The notes beneath the pieces are model-generated. The model did not search any database and was not told where the DNA came from. It worked only from the letters and a program-made list of their open reading frames with translations. This document shows positions 32,526 to 40,001 of a stretch of 64,000 nucleotides of DNA, piece after piece. The stretch spans positions 53,326-117,325 of the forward strand of contig CACXUM010000007.1 of the NCBI GenBank assembly GCA_902770835.1, in the 5' to 3' direction. The position numbers and the translations under genes were made by a program. Position 1 is the stretch's first letter. The number at the start of each line of letters is the position of its first letter. The DNA comes from an uncultured Bacteroidia bacterium. Its GTDB lineage: Bacteria; Bacteroidota; Bacteroidia; Bacteroidales; F082.

Positions 32526-34526
32526 TCAGAACAACCCTTCCAAAATCTTATCCTCCACCAAATTCGGCAATGTGACCTTCAATTTAGGCTCTGCCTCCAT
32601 GGCGCGTTTGATGGCGAAGGTGGCGCCTTCGTTGCGTGCCCAGTTGCGGCGGGCGATGCCGTTGTTCACGTCCCAGTGCAGCATGCAGTGGAGTCGGCGG
32701 TCAGCATCGGCAGTGCCATCTAAGACCATACCAAAGCCGCCGTTGATGACTTCGCCCCAGCCTACGCCGCCGCCGTTGTGGATGCTCACCCAAGTGGCAC
32801 CACGGAAACCGTCGCCGATGACGTTTTGCACAGCCATGTCGGCAGTGAACGACGAACCGTCGTAGATGTTGGAGGTCTCACGGAACGGGCTGTCGGTGCC
32901 GCTCACGTCGTGGTGGTCGCGACCAAGTACAACTGGACCGCTCAGGCGACCATCAGCGATGGCCTTGTTGAACTCAGCGGCAATCTTGGTGCGGCCTTCG
33001 CAGTCGGCATAGAGGATACGGGCTTGCGAACCCACCACGAGGTGGTTCTCTTGTGCGCCACGGATCCACTGGATGTTGTCGCGCATCTGCTGTTGGATCT
33101 CAGCAGGAGCGGTACGGGCAATGTTCTCAAGCACTTCGCAGGCGATATCGTCGGTGACGGCCAAGTCTTCAGGCTTGCCGGAGGCGCATACCCAACGGAA
33201 GGGGCCGAAGCCGTAGTCAAAGCACATGGGACCCATGATGTCTTGCACATAGCTGGGATAACGGAAGGTGCCGTCTTCTTTCATAATGTCGGCGCCAGCG
33301 CGGCTGCTCTGCAGCAAGAAAGCGTTGCCGTAGTCGAAGAAATACATTCCTTTGGCAGTCAGTTTGTTGATGGCGGCCACATGGCGGCGCAACGAAGCCT
33401 GAACCTTCTCCTTGAACATTTCGGGATTCTCGGCCATCATGGTCTTGGATTCCTCAAACGACAGCCCGACAGGATAGTAACCACCTGCCCACGGGTTGTG
33501 GAGCGAGGTCTGGTCGGAACCGAGGTCGACGTGGATGTCGTGCTCGGCGGCATATTCCCAAAGGTCCACCACATTGCCTTGGTAGGCATACGAGCGGGCT
33601 TCCTTCTTGGCGAGGCTTGCGTTCACATGCTTGAACAGTTCCTCGATGTTGTCGTACACCTCATCGACCCAGCCTTGCTGATAGCGCTTCTGCGTGGCAG
33701 CCGGGTTGATTTCGGCGGTGATGCTCACCACTCCCGCGATGTTGCCAGCCTTGGGCTGGGCACCGCTCATGCCGCCGAGGCCAGCGGTGACGAACAACTT
33801 ACCAGCGGTGCTGCCGCCGTGCTTGCGGGCTGCGTTTAGCACGGTGATGGTCGTGCCGTGGACGATGCCTTGAGGCCCAATATACATATAGGAGCCGGCG
33901 GTCATCTGGCCGTATTGCGTCACGCCAAGGGCGTTGTAGCGCTCCCAGTCGTCGGGTTTCGAGTAGTTCGGAATCATCATGCCGTTGGTGACCACCACAC
34001 GCGGTGCGTCCTTATGCGACGGGAACAAGCCCATCGGGTGACCGCTGTACATGGCCAAGGTTTGGTCTTCGTCCATGTTGGCCAAATATTGCATCACGAG
34101 GCGGTATTGTGCCCAGTTTTGGAAGATGGCGCCGTTGCCGCCGTAGATGATGAGTTCGTGCGGATGTTGTGCCACGGCGGGGTCGAGGTTGTTCTGGATC
34201 ATCAGCATGATGGCTGCGGCCTGTTGGCATTTGGCGGGATATTCCTCAATCGGGCGGGCGTACATCTTGTAGGACGGACGGAAACGGTACATGTAGATGC
34301 GGCCGTATTTTTCCAGTTCCTCGGCAAATTCGGGAGCCAGCGTGGCGTGGAACTTGGCGGGGAAATAGCGCAAAGCGTTACGGATGGCCAATTTCTTCTC
34401 GGCCTTGGTCAAGATGTCCTTGCGCTTGGGCGCGTGGTTGATGGTGGTGTCGTAAGGTTTCACTTCCGGCAATTCGTCAGGGATGCCGGCAAGAATCTCT
34501 TTTTGGAAATCGTTTAATGCGTTCAT
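32526..34526 (-). CDS. hutU: Urocanate hydratase
   Basis: 666 residues, the long form common in Bacteroidota. It converts urocanate to imidazolone propionate using tightly bound NAD in histidine breakdown. Motifs: IIYGGNGAIFQNWAQY, TNGMMIPNYSKPDDWE, MTAGSYMYIGPQGIVHGT and the NAD loop VTAGLGGMSGAQ; FDYGNAFLLQSSRAGAD and the C-terminal SVHNGGGVGWGEVINGG-type region are present. No other hut gene is in the window. The 5' UTR (34527-34680) contains a REP-like hairpin. Confidence 0.96.
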   Translation of the reverse strand: MNALNDFQKEILAGIPDELPEVKPYDTTINHAPKRKDILTKAEKKLAIRNALRYFPAKFHATLAPEFAEELEKYGRIYMYRFRPSYKMYARPIEEYPAKCQQAAAIMLMIQNNLDPAVAQHPHELIIYGGNGAIFQNWAQYRLVMQYLANMDEDQTLAMYSGHPMGLFPSHKDAPRVVVTNGMMIPNYSKPDDWERYNALGVTQYGQMTAGSYMYIGPQGIVHGTTITVLNAARKHGGSTAGKLFVTAGLGGMSGAQPKAGNIAGVVSITAEINPAATQKRYQQGWVDEVYDNIEELFKHVNASLAKKEARSYAYQGNVVDLWEYAAEHDIHVDLGSDQTSLHNPWAGGYYPVGLSFEESKTMMAENPEMFKEKVQASLRRHVAAINKLTAKGMYFFDYGNAFLLQSSRAGADIMKEDGTFRYPSYVQDIMGPMCFDYGFGPFRWVCASGKPEDLAVTDDIACEVLENIARTAPAEIQQQMRDNIQWIRGAQENHLVVGSQARILYADCEGRTKIAAEFNKAIADGRLSGPVVLGRDHHDVSGTDSPFRETSNIYDGSSFTADMAVQNVIGDGFRGATWVSIHNGGGVGWGEVINGGFGMVLDGTADADRRLHCMLHWDVNNGIARRNWARNEGATFAIKRAMEAEPKLKVTLPNLVEDKILEGLF

Positions 34527-34567
34527 TATGTTTAATTGTTGATTGTTTAATCGTTGAATTGTTGTTT
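34527..34567. repeat. CAACAATTAAACAA-type leader before hutU
   Basis: On the minus strand, immediately before the ATG: repeated CAACAATT / AAACAAT / CAACAATTAAACATA units, the same style as before fabZ. Confidence 0.6.
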
Positions 34568-34569
34568 CT

Positions 34570-34665
34570 TGACGCGCTTTGCGTCATGGCGAGGAGGAAC
34601 GACGAAGCAATCCAGAGTAAAACAGGTTTACTGGACTGCTTCGTGCCTCGCAGTGACGCGAAGCA
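34570..34665. repeat. REP-like element as a closed inverted pair
   Basis: Left arm GCGTCATGGCGAGGAGG plus ACGAAGCAATCCAG; short loop GTAAAACAGGTTTAC; right arm CTGGACTGCTTCGTGCCTCG plus CAGTGACGC. It is the same family as the clusters around the GIY-YIG gene, but without a gene in the loop. Confidence 0.85.
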
Positions 34666-34680
34666 ACCCAAATTTGGCTG

Positions 34681-34688
34681 CAAATTTA
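34681..34688 (-). promoter_or_regulatory. -7 box of hutU
   Basis: Minus strand TAAATTTG. The REP-like hairpin lies downstream of it and so within the hutU 5' UTR. Confidence 0.45.
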
Positions 34689-34718
34689 GGGAAAATTTCA
34701 TCATTTCTCAAAAATTCG

Positions 34719-34748
34719 TTTGCACCACCATAAATTTCCCTATTTTTG
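34719..34748 (+). promoter_or_regulatory. Promoter upstream of the hairpin RNA
   Basis: TTTG (34719-34722), 18-bp spacer, TATTTTTG (34741-34748): a good match to the Bacteroidota -33/-7 pattern. The predicted start is about 34754. Confidence 0.6.
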
Positions 34749-34812
34749 CCCCCGAATTGGTTCGCCAGTGCTTCGATGTACTCAGCAACCATTCGCGACA
34801 TTTTGAACTTTA

Positions 34813-34979
34813 GAAGCGTTATGCTTCCTTGTACTTGAGAACGTCGGAACTTTTCAAGTCTACAATAAAAGAGGGTTGTATAACGGCTCTACGCATTATG
34901 CGTGGGCTGTTATTATATTCTTTTATTGGGTAATCCGACGACCTTCAAGTACGATGTGATATAACACAGCGCACGCTTC
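34813..34979 (+). ncRNA. Candidate 6S-like structured RNA (167-nt long hairpin)
   Basis: Nested complementary segments: GAAGCGT/ACGCTTC (34813-34819 with 34973-34979), GTACTTGA/TCAAGTAC (34831-34838 with 34945-34952), CGTCGG/CCGACG (34842-34847 with 34935-34940), AATAAAAG/CTTTTATT (34864-34871 with 34920-34927), TAACGGCTC/GGGCTGTTA (34881-34889 with 34904-34912) and apex ACGCA/TGCGT. An asymmetric bubble lies between the third and fourth helices. A closing stem, central bubble and terminal stem at this length are the 6S RNA layout. It could also be a long 5' UTR element of the 35065 gene. Confidence 0.5.
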
Positions 34980-35064
34980 TTTTGTTTGGTGTTGACGGAG
35001 GAAGATCCTGTTAAGTGGTTTGAAAATCGGTTACTAACAACTTTATAAACAACAAAAAAGAACT

Positions 35065-35448
35065 ATGGGCAAAATGAAAATGAGAACGAAAACAATCGTG
35101 ATTTTGCTGGCAATGGTAGGGAATGTGGTTTTGTCGCCGCTGATGGTAGCACAAAATGACGGCTCCCGAGGGTTGTTCGGACGAGGAGGCAACAATGATT
35201 ACGCCAATCGGAGTGAGGTTGGCGCATCTGGGTTGCTGAATCAAGGCTTCGGAGCAACAGCTGGCAACCTCACCAACCAAGGCTTTGGCTTCACCCAAGA
35301 CGGCCTTGACAATCAGGGCTTTGGTGCCACCAATGGCGGCATCACCAACCAAACCTTTGGCGAAACGCCAACGGGTAGCGGATTACTTATTTTGCTTGCG
35401 GCAGGCGCAGGCTATGCAATATTAAAGAAAAGAAAATCAAATCGTTAA
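35065..35448 (+). CDS. Small repeat protein with C-terminal PxGSG/hydrophobic/basic anchor
   Basis: 127 residues. Signal-like N-terminus (IVILLAMVGNVVLSPLMVAQ), then four near-repeats of GLxNQGFGAT (residues 51-110), then PTGSG, a hydrophobic segment LLILLAAGAGYAIL and the basic end KKRKSNR. This tripartite end resembles sorting signals recognised by exosortase/sortase-like systems and recurs in Bacteroidota small proteins, though I cannot name a processing enzyme. It is followed after 12 nt by a fimbrillin-like lipoprotein and is probably cotranscribed with it. Confidence 0.7.
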   Translation: MGKMKMRTKTIVILLAMVGNVVLSPLMVAQNDGSRGLFGRGGNNDYANRSEVGASGLLNQGFGATAGNLTNQGFGFTQDGLDNQGFGATNGGITNQTFGETPTGSGLLILLAAGAGYAILKKRKSNR

Positions 35449-35460
35449 AAAAGAATTGAA

Positions 35461-37140
35461 ATGAAAAGATTTAGCACAATCGTAATGGCATTGGCACTGG
35501 TGCTGAGCCTTTCGCAATGCAAGAAGAACGAACAAAATAACGCAGAAAACCAAGGCGAAGCTGTGACCATCACTCTTGATGTGATCGGTGCTTCGACAGG
35601 CTCGACAACCGATGGCTCAAGGGTGGTTGTGAACCCAAACACAGGAACCGTCGATTTTGAGAACAACGATCAAATCATTGTGGCCAGCGGCGGCAAGTAT
35701 GTGGGTACGCTGACTTACAACGGCAACCTTTTCACGGGAGCCATTAGCAACGCGACGGAAGGCTATCCGCTGCAATTCTACTTCCTCGGCAATGTGACCC
35801 CAGCCGAAACGCTTACTTCGGGTGTTACAGAATCCTGTTCGGTGGTCATCAGTGACCAAACTGAGCATCTGCCCGTGATTTCGGCGGCATCATCCAACGA
35901 GAACTATACCGCAAGCACGACGGACTACACTGCCCATTTGCTGAACAAGTGTGCCTTGGTGAAGTTTAATGTGACCACGGCCTCCGAAGCGGCTATTTGC
36001 GTGACTGGTTTTAATAATAAGGTGACAGTGAATTTCATGGAAAACACTTTGACCAATGGCCAAGAAAGCAATGGTGTTGTCACTTTGCCCGCTGGCAACG
36101 GAGAGAAGTGGGCTATTTTATTGCCACAAGAGGCTTTGGAAGAAGGTCTTGCCTATTCCGAAGATGGAGATTATACTGGCACACGCGGTGCAGTGCCTGC
36201 TGTTTATGAGAATGGATACTTTACGGTGGGCATCGAAGTGAATGTGACAACTGAAGTAAACCCTGGTGAGGTTCCTGTTGGTGCAATTAGTGGAAAGTTT
36301 ACTATCAATGTTGATGGTGACCAAGTGTATTTCTCGCAGGGGAATTTGCAGTATCAGGCTTCTACAAATACTTGGCGTTTTGCTGAGAACCAATATGATT
36401 ATGTTGGAACCCAAATTCCCGGTTTTGCAGGGTACATGGGTGGAACTGTAAGTGACAGTGACAATATAAACATCTCTCAGACTTACAACGGTTGGATAGA
36501 TCTTTTCGGTTGGGGCACAAGCGGCTGGAACAATGGAAACATATACTATCAGCCTTACGATGCCGAGAGCTTTTGGGACAGCGAATCAGGCTATGGTTAT
36601 GGTCCAACGGATGGAACTACATACACTTACAATTTGACAGGTTCATATTCTAACGCTGATTGGGGTGTGTATAATGCCATTCTAAATGGTGGCAATGTGC
36701 CTAATCAGTGGCGCACTTTGACCTTATCTGAGTGGAATTATTTGTTGAATACTAGAGCGACTCCTTCTGGAATCCGATATGCAAAGGCTTGTGTGTGTGG
36801 TGTGAACGGCATTATACTTTTGCCTGATGACTGGAATAGTACCATATATGCGCTGAATTATTCCAACAAATCCCAAGCACCATATAATAGCAATGTGATT
36901 ACCAATGTAGATTGGGCTACTATGGAAATACATGGTGCTGTATTCATGCCCGCAGCTGGTATGCGTGGTAGTACTTCCATTGATTATGCAAGTGTTATCG
37001 GCTGGTATTGGTCAGCTTCATCTTATTATGATAGTAGTGCAGCATATACAGTGGAAATTGGTGATAGTTTCATGCATACAAGCTATAATGGTAATCGCCG
37101 TGGTGCTTTTTCTGTCCGACTTGTTCATGACTCAGATTAA
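35461..37140 (+). CDS. Fimbrillin-like lipoprotein with C-terminal FGE/C-type-lectin-like domain
   Basis: 559 residues. Lipoprotein signal MKRFSTIVMALALVLSLSQC. The N-terminal half (about 30-270) has fimbrillin-type beta-sandwich features (ITLDVIGASTG, DQIIVASGGKYVGTLTYNG). The C-terminal half (about 285-555) reads FSQGNLQYQASTNTWRFAE ... LTLSEWNYLLNTR ... GWYWSASSYYDSSAAYTVE ... RGAFSVRLV. This is typical of FISUMP/formylglycine-enzyme-like domains and of retroelement-diversified lectin folds. It is likely a surface adhesin. No template repeat or reverse transcriptase was found nearby. Confidence 0.75.
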   Translation: MKRFSTIVMALALVLSLSQCKKNEQNNAENQGEAVTITLDVIGASTGSTTDGSRVVVNPNTGTVDFENNDQIIVASGGKYVGTLTYNGNLFTGAISNATEGYPLQFYFLGNVTPAETLTSGVTESCSVVISDQTEHLPVISAASSNENYTASTTDYTAHLLNKCALVKFNVTTASEAAICVTGFNNKVTVNFMENTLTNGQESNGVVTLPAGNGEKWAILLPQEALEEGLAYSEDGDYTGTRGAVPAVYENGYFTVGIEVNVTTEVNPGEVPVGAISGKFTINVDGDQVYFSQGNLQYQASTNTWRFAENQYDYVGTQIPGFAGYMGGTVSDSDNINISQTYNGWIDLFGWGTSGWNNGNIYYQPYDAESFWDSESGYGYGPTDGTTYTYNLTGSYSNADWGVYNAILNGGNVPNQWRTLTLSEWNYLLNTRATPSGIRYAKACVCGVNGIILLPDDWNSTIYALNYSNKSQAPYNSNVITNVDWATMEIHGAVFMPAAGMRGSTSIDYASVIGWYWSASSYYDSSAAYTVEIGDSFMHTSYNGNRRGAFSVRLVHDSD

Positions 37141-37191
37141 CCCAATAGCAATCTAATCCGCAAAACAATGAAGAAAAGGCGAGGCTTTGCC

Positions 37192-37215
37192 GACAACGGG
37201 GAATGCCCCATTGTC
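37192..37215. repeat. Hairpin GACAACGGGG / CCCCATTGTC
   Basis: Ten-bp arms with one mismatch and a 4-nt loop. It is the first of several palindromes in the gene-free stretch 37141-37555. Confidence 0.6.
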
Positions 37216-37333
37216 CTTATAAGCGGCGAAACTTTGCCAATAACGAAATCTGCCCTTCCGCTCTTTGGGAAAACCTTGGAGGGGGAGGGCGGTTGTGTTT
37301 TCCTGCTGTCCCGCCGGGGCTTTGTTTGGTATG

Positions 37334-37470
37334 TCGGCAGGGGTTCCATTGCATTTCACCGCCTGCCTACTATCCGCCGTCACTCCGTGACTTGGGCTAT
37401 GGCACGAAGGAACCCCAAAGGGGTGAGAGGATGTTAGGCAGGCGGTGGAGCATGGCGGAACCCCTGCCGA
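37334..37470. repeat. 137-bp nested perfect inverted repeat element
   Basis: Outer arms TCGGCAGGGGTTCC (37334-37347) and its exact complement (37457-37470); inner arms CACCGCCTGCCTA (37357-37369) and its exact complement (37435-37447). The centre holds two more hairpins, GTCAC-TCC-GTGAC (37379-37391) and CCCC-AAA-GGGG (37414-37424). It lies just upstream of the AlbA_2 gene promoter and contains no credible gene. Confidence 0.85.
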
Positions 37471-37528
37471 TGAAAACAACGCAAACCAACCCGAAAAACA
37501 AAAATGCGCCAATGTTGGCAAATTTGTT

Positions 37529-37536
37529 TATTTTTG
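37529..37536 (+). promoter_or_regulatory. -7 box of the 37556 gene
   Basis: TATTTTTG, 19 nt before the TTG start, ruling out longer N-termini. Confidence 0.55.
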
Positions 37537-37555
37537 CGGCAAAATCTATTGGGCA

Positions 37556-38149
37556 TTGAAAGAACTAACCTTTAGTGATATTCAAGAGATTATTCGAAAT
37601 GATGAAGGCAGGACGCTGGAGGTCAAGGAGACGACGGGCGAAATCGTCAAGGCGATGTGTGCGGCTTGTGCTTTCCTCAATTCGGACGGCGGATGGCTTG
37701 TATTTGGCGTTACTCCCAAACTTAAGATTGTCGGCCAACAAGTGACCGACAACACCAAACAGGAGATTGCCAACCATTTGCGCAAGATAGAGCCGTCCAT
37801 AAATGTTTCTGTACAGTATCTTGATGTTCCTGGAAAGACAGACTATCAGGTGATTGCCCTCTATTTTAATCCAACAACTTTCTCCAATGCACCTTATACT
37901 TATGATGGTCGAGCCTATTACAAGCTCGCCACGAATGGCGGATTAAATGGCGGATTAAAACTGACTGAACGGGAAACACAAGTCGTTGAAAGACTGAGGG
38001 AAGTCCCTGGACAAACCGTTGAGGAAGTTGCGTTAGCATTAGACATTCCCAAACGAACATTGGAGAGAACCTTTGCCTTATTAAAGCAAAAAGGATTTAT
38101 TGAGAAGGAAGGTAGTAGAAAAAATGGTATTTGGAAAGTCATTCTGTAG
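37556..38149 (+). CDS. Short AlbA_2 (Schlafen-type) protein with winged helix, ATPase part missing
   Basis: 197 residues from a TTG start. AlbA_2 domain: LTFSDIQEIIRNDEGRTLEV, GEIVKAMCAACAFLNSDGGW, DGRAYYKLATN. It then jumps to the linker NGGLNGGLKLTERETQ and a winged helix (TVEEVALALDIPKRTLERTF). Full-length relatives, such as the 23509 protein, carry a GHKL-like ATPase between these parts, so this copy looks internally deleted yet in frame. The upstream ATG at 37445 lies within the palindromic element and before the promoter. Probably a DNA-binding regulator. Confidence 0.72.
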   Translation: MKELTFSDIQEIIRNDEGRTLEVKETTGEIVKAMCAACAFLNSDGGWLVFGVTPKLKIVGQQVTDNTKQEIANHLRKIEPSINVSVQYLDVPGKTDYQVIALYFNPTTFSNAPYTYDGRAYYKLATNGGLNGGLKLTERETQVVERLREVPGQTVEEVALALDIPKRTLERTFALLKQKGFIEKEGSRKNGIWKVIL

Positions 38150-38168
38150 TTTTTTAAATTCATCACCA

Positions 38169-39920
38169 ATGAAACGAATCACGATCCTGCTAATTTACTT
38201 GTTTTCAATACCTATTTTGTCATTATCCCAAAATAGAGAAAACCAAAACCATAGACTCGCTTTTGAAGCCGCTTACGAGGCCTGCCCTGATATTCCAAAA
38301 GGCCTCCTCGAAGCCATCTCCTTCACCAACACGCATTGTAATCACCTGACTGACAACAACTATTTCCACGACGGCCCCGATGTCATGCCACGTGCCTACG
38401 GCTTGATGGGTTTGGTGAAGGACGGCAAAGGCTATTTCCGTGAAAACCTGCATCTTGTGTCGGATTTGTCGGGGATTTCGGAAACGGAGATTTTGCAAAG
38501 TCCCGAAAAGAATGTGCTGGCCTACGCGAAGGCTTTTGAACGTTTGGCTGAGGAAAGCAAAGCTAATGAAATCAAAGGCTATCTTTCAGTCATTCAGCAA
38601 CTTTCGGAGTTGCCGATAGGGGAGGAAAAGGACATTTATCCCATGCAAAGCATGTTGTATTCGGTGTGCCTTTTCCTGAATGACGAGAAAAAAGCGGAAC
38701 AATTTGGTTTTTCAAAACATGAAATTGACCTGAAGTCGGTTTTCGCCGAGCATTACGATATGCTTACCGCGCCTGAGTTGGGTATTTTCCGCAGTCCCGA
38801 CTATCCGCCTGCCATTTGGGACCCCGCGCCGGAGTGTAATTGGGAGCCGCGCACCAAAGAGGTGAGTGCGGTCGTAATCCATTATACAGAAGGCTCTTAC
38901 GCAGGCTGCATCAGTTGGTTCAAGAATTGCGATGCTGAGGTTTCGGCGCATTATGTCATCCGCTCTGCCGATGGACAAATTACCCAAATGGTGCGTGAAA
39001 AAGACAAGGCTTGGCACGCGGGCACGGCCAACGGCTACACTATTGGCATTGAGCATGAAGCCTACGGCAATATTTGGGAGTTTTTCACGGAGGAAATGTA
39101 CCAGTCGTCGGCGGCATTGGTGCGGAGCATTTGTTCTCGTTACAGACCTATCAACGGGCAACGCACCCACGACCGCGACACTTTAGACAACGGTTTTTGC
39201 CTCAACAATGGTCTCTACAACCTCGGTGGGGAAGGGGCTTGCGTGCAAATTCGTGGGCATCAGCATTATCCCGACCAAACCCACACTGACCCGGGGCCGT
39301 ATTGGGATTGGAATTATTATTACAAACTCATTAACGATGTCACGCCCGTCACCGTTTTGGAAGGCGATTCGGGCCGTCTCGACCATCAGAATTACGACAA
39401 CGATGAGCGCAAGATTTGGGTGATTCGTGGGCCTGAAGAATCGACTATCGAACTGGATTTCAGTAGTTTCAGTTTGGAAACAGATTTTGATTTTCTTTGG
39501 ATTTACGACGGCGACAACGTGTTTGCCCCGAAAATCGGGCGATGGAACACGCAAAGTCCGGGCTTGGTGCAATCTTCATCGAATGTGATGTGTGTCGAGT
39601 TCCGCTCCGACTGCCTCACCACCGACACGGGCTGGGAGGCTTCTTGGAAGGCCTTGATGCCCACGCCCGTCGCGCCGGAAATGCCTGAAATTGAGTCGGG
39701 TGTTTTCCCTAATCCGACTAATGGCAAGTTCGCGGTGAAGTCGGATAGTGAAGGTTTTACGGATGTGACGGTCTTCGATGTTTTCGGCAACGAAATGGTG
39801 AGAAAGCGTTTCGTCGGCTCAGTAGAGATTGACGCAAGCAATTGGGCAGCAGGTGTTTATGTGGTCAATTACGGTGTGCCAATCCGTTTGGGCAAGGTGG
39901 TCAAGTTGGTGAAGTTCTAA
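38169..39920 (+). CDS. T9SS-secreted N-acetylmuramoyl-L-alanine amidase with CUB domain
   Basis: 583 residues. Signal peptide (ITILLIYLFSIPILSLSQ); an N-terminal helical region (25-210) reminiscent of lysozyme-like domains (GLLEAISFTNTHCNH, RAYGLMGLV); an amidase_2 domain (about 225-400) with zinc/catalytic His in VVIHYTEGSYAG, AWHAGTANGYTIGIEHEAYG and GHQHYPDQTHTDPG; a CUB domain (about 415-505: DFDFLWIYDGDNVFAPKIG); and a type A sorting domain from VFPNPTNGKFAV. It likely cleaves peptidoglycan outside the cell, acting on competitors or in turnover. Confidence 0.9.
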   Translation: MKRITILLIYLFSIPILSLSQNRENQNHRLAFEAAYEACPDIPKGLLEAISFTNTHCNHLTDNNYFHDGPDVMPRAYGLMGLVKDGKGYFRENLHLVSDLSGISETEILQSPEKNVLAYAKAFERLAEESKANEIKGYLSVIQQLSELPIGEEKDIYPMQSMLYSVCLFLNDEKKAEQFGFSKHEIDLKSVFAEHYDMLTAPELGIFRSPDYPPAIWDPAPECNWEPRTKEVSAVVIHYTEGSYAGCISWFKNCDAEVSAHYVIRSADGQITQMVREKDKAWHAGTANGYTIGIEHEAYGNIWEFFTEEMYQSSAALVRSICSRYRPINGQRTHDRDTLDNGFCLNNGLYNLGGEGACVQIRGHQHYPDQTHTDPGPYWDWNYYYKLINDVTPVTVLEGDSGRLDHQNYDNDERKIWVIRGPEESTIELDFSSFSLETDFDFLWIYDGDNVFAPKIGRWNTQSPGLVQSSSNVMCVEFRSDCLTTDTGWEASWKALMPTPVAPEMPEIESGVFPNPTNGKFAVKSDSEGFTDVTVFDVFGNEMVRKRFVGSVEIDASNWAAGVYVVNYGVPIRLGKVVKLVKF

Positions 39921-39975
39921 AGTGCCTGTTGAAACAATAATCGCGCACATGTTGCGTTCATCTTTGGAAATTTCC

Positions 39976-39983
39976 TATTTTTG
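39976..39983 (+). promoter_or_regulatory. -7 box of the 40002 gene
   Basis: TATTTTTG, 18 nt before ATG 40002. Confidence 0.5.
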
Positions 39984-40001
39984 CAACCTATTTCAACAAG
40001 G

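Noticed and set aside
35461-37140. Diversity-generating retroelement target with the four-helix-bundle gene (15091) as Avd
   Set aside because: No reverse transcriptase or template repeat in the window, and the four-helix-bundle gene is 20 kb away and of the S23 type.
37168-37437. Frame of 89 codons within the palindromic element
   Set aside because: No promoter, no domain; the coding look comes from GC-rich inverted repeats.
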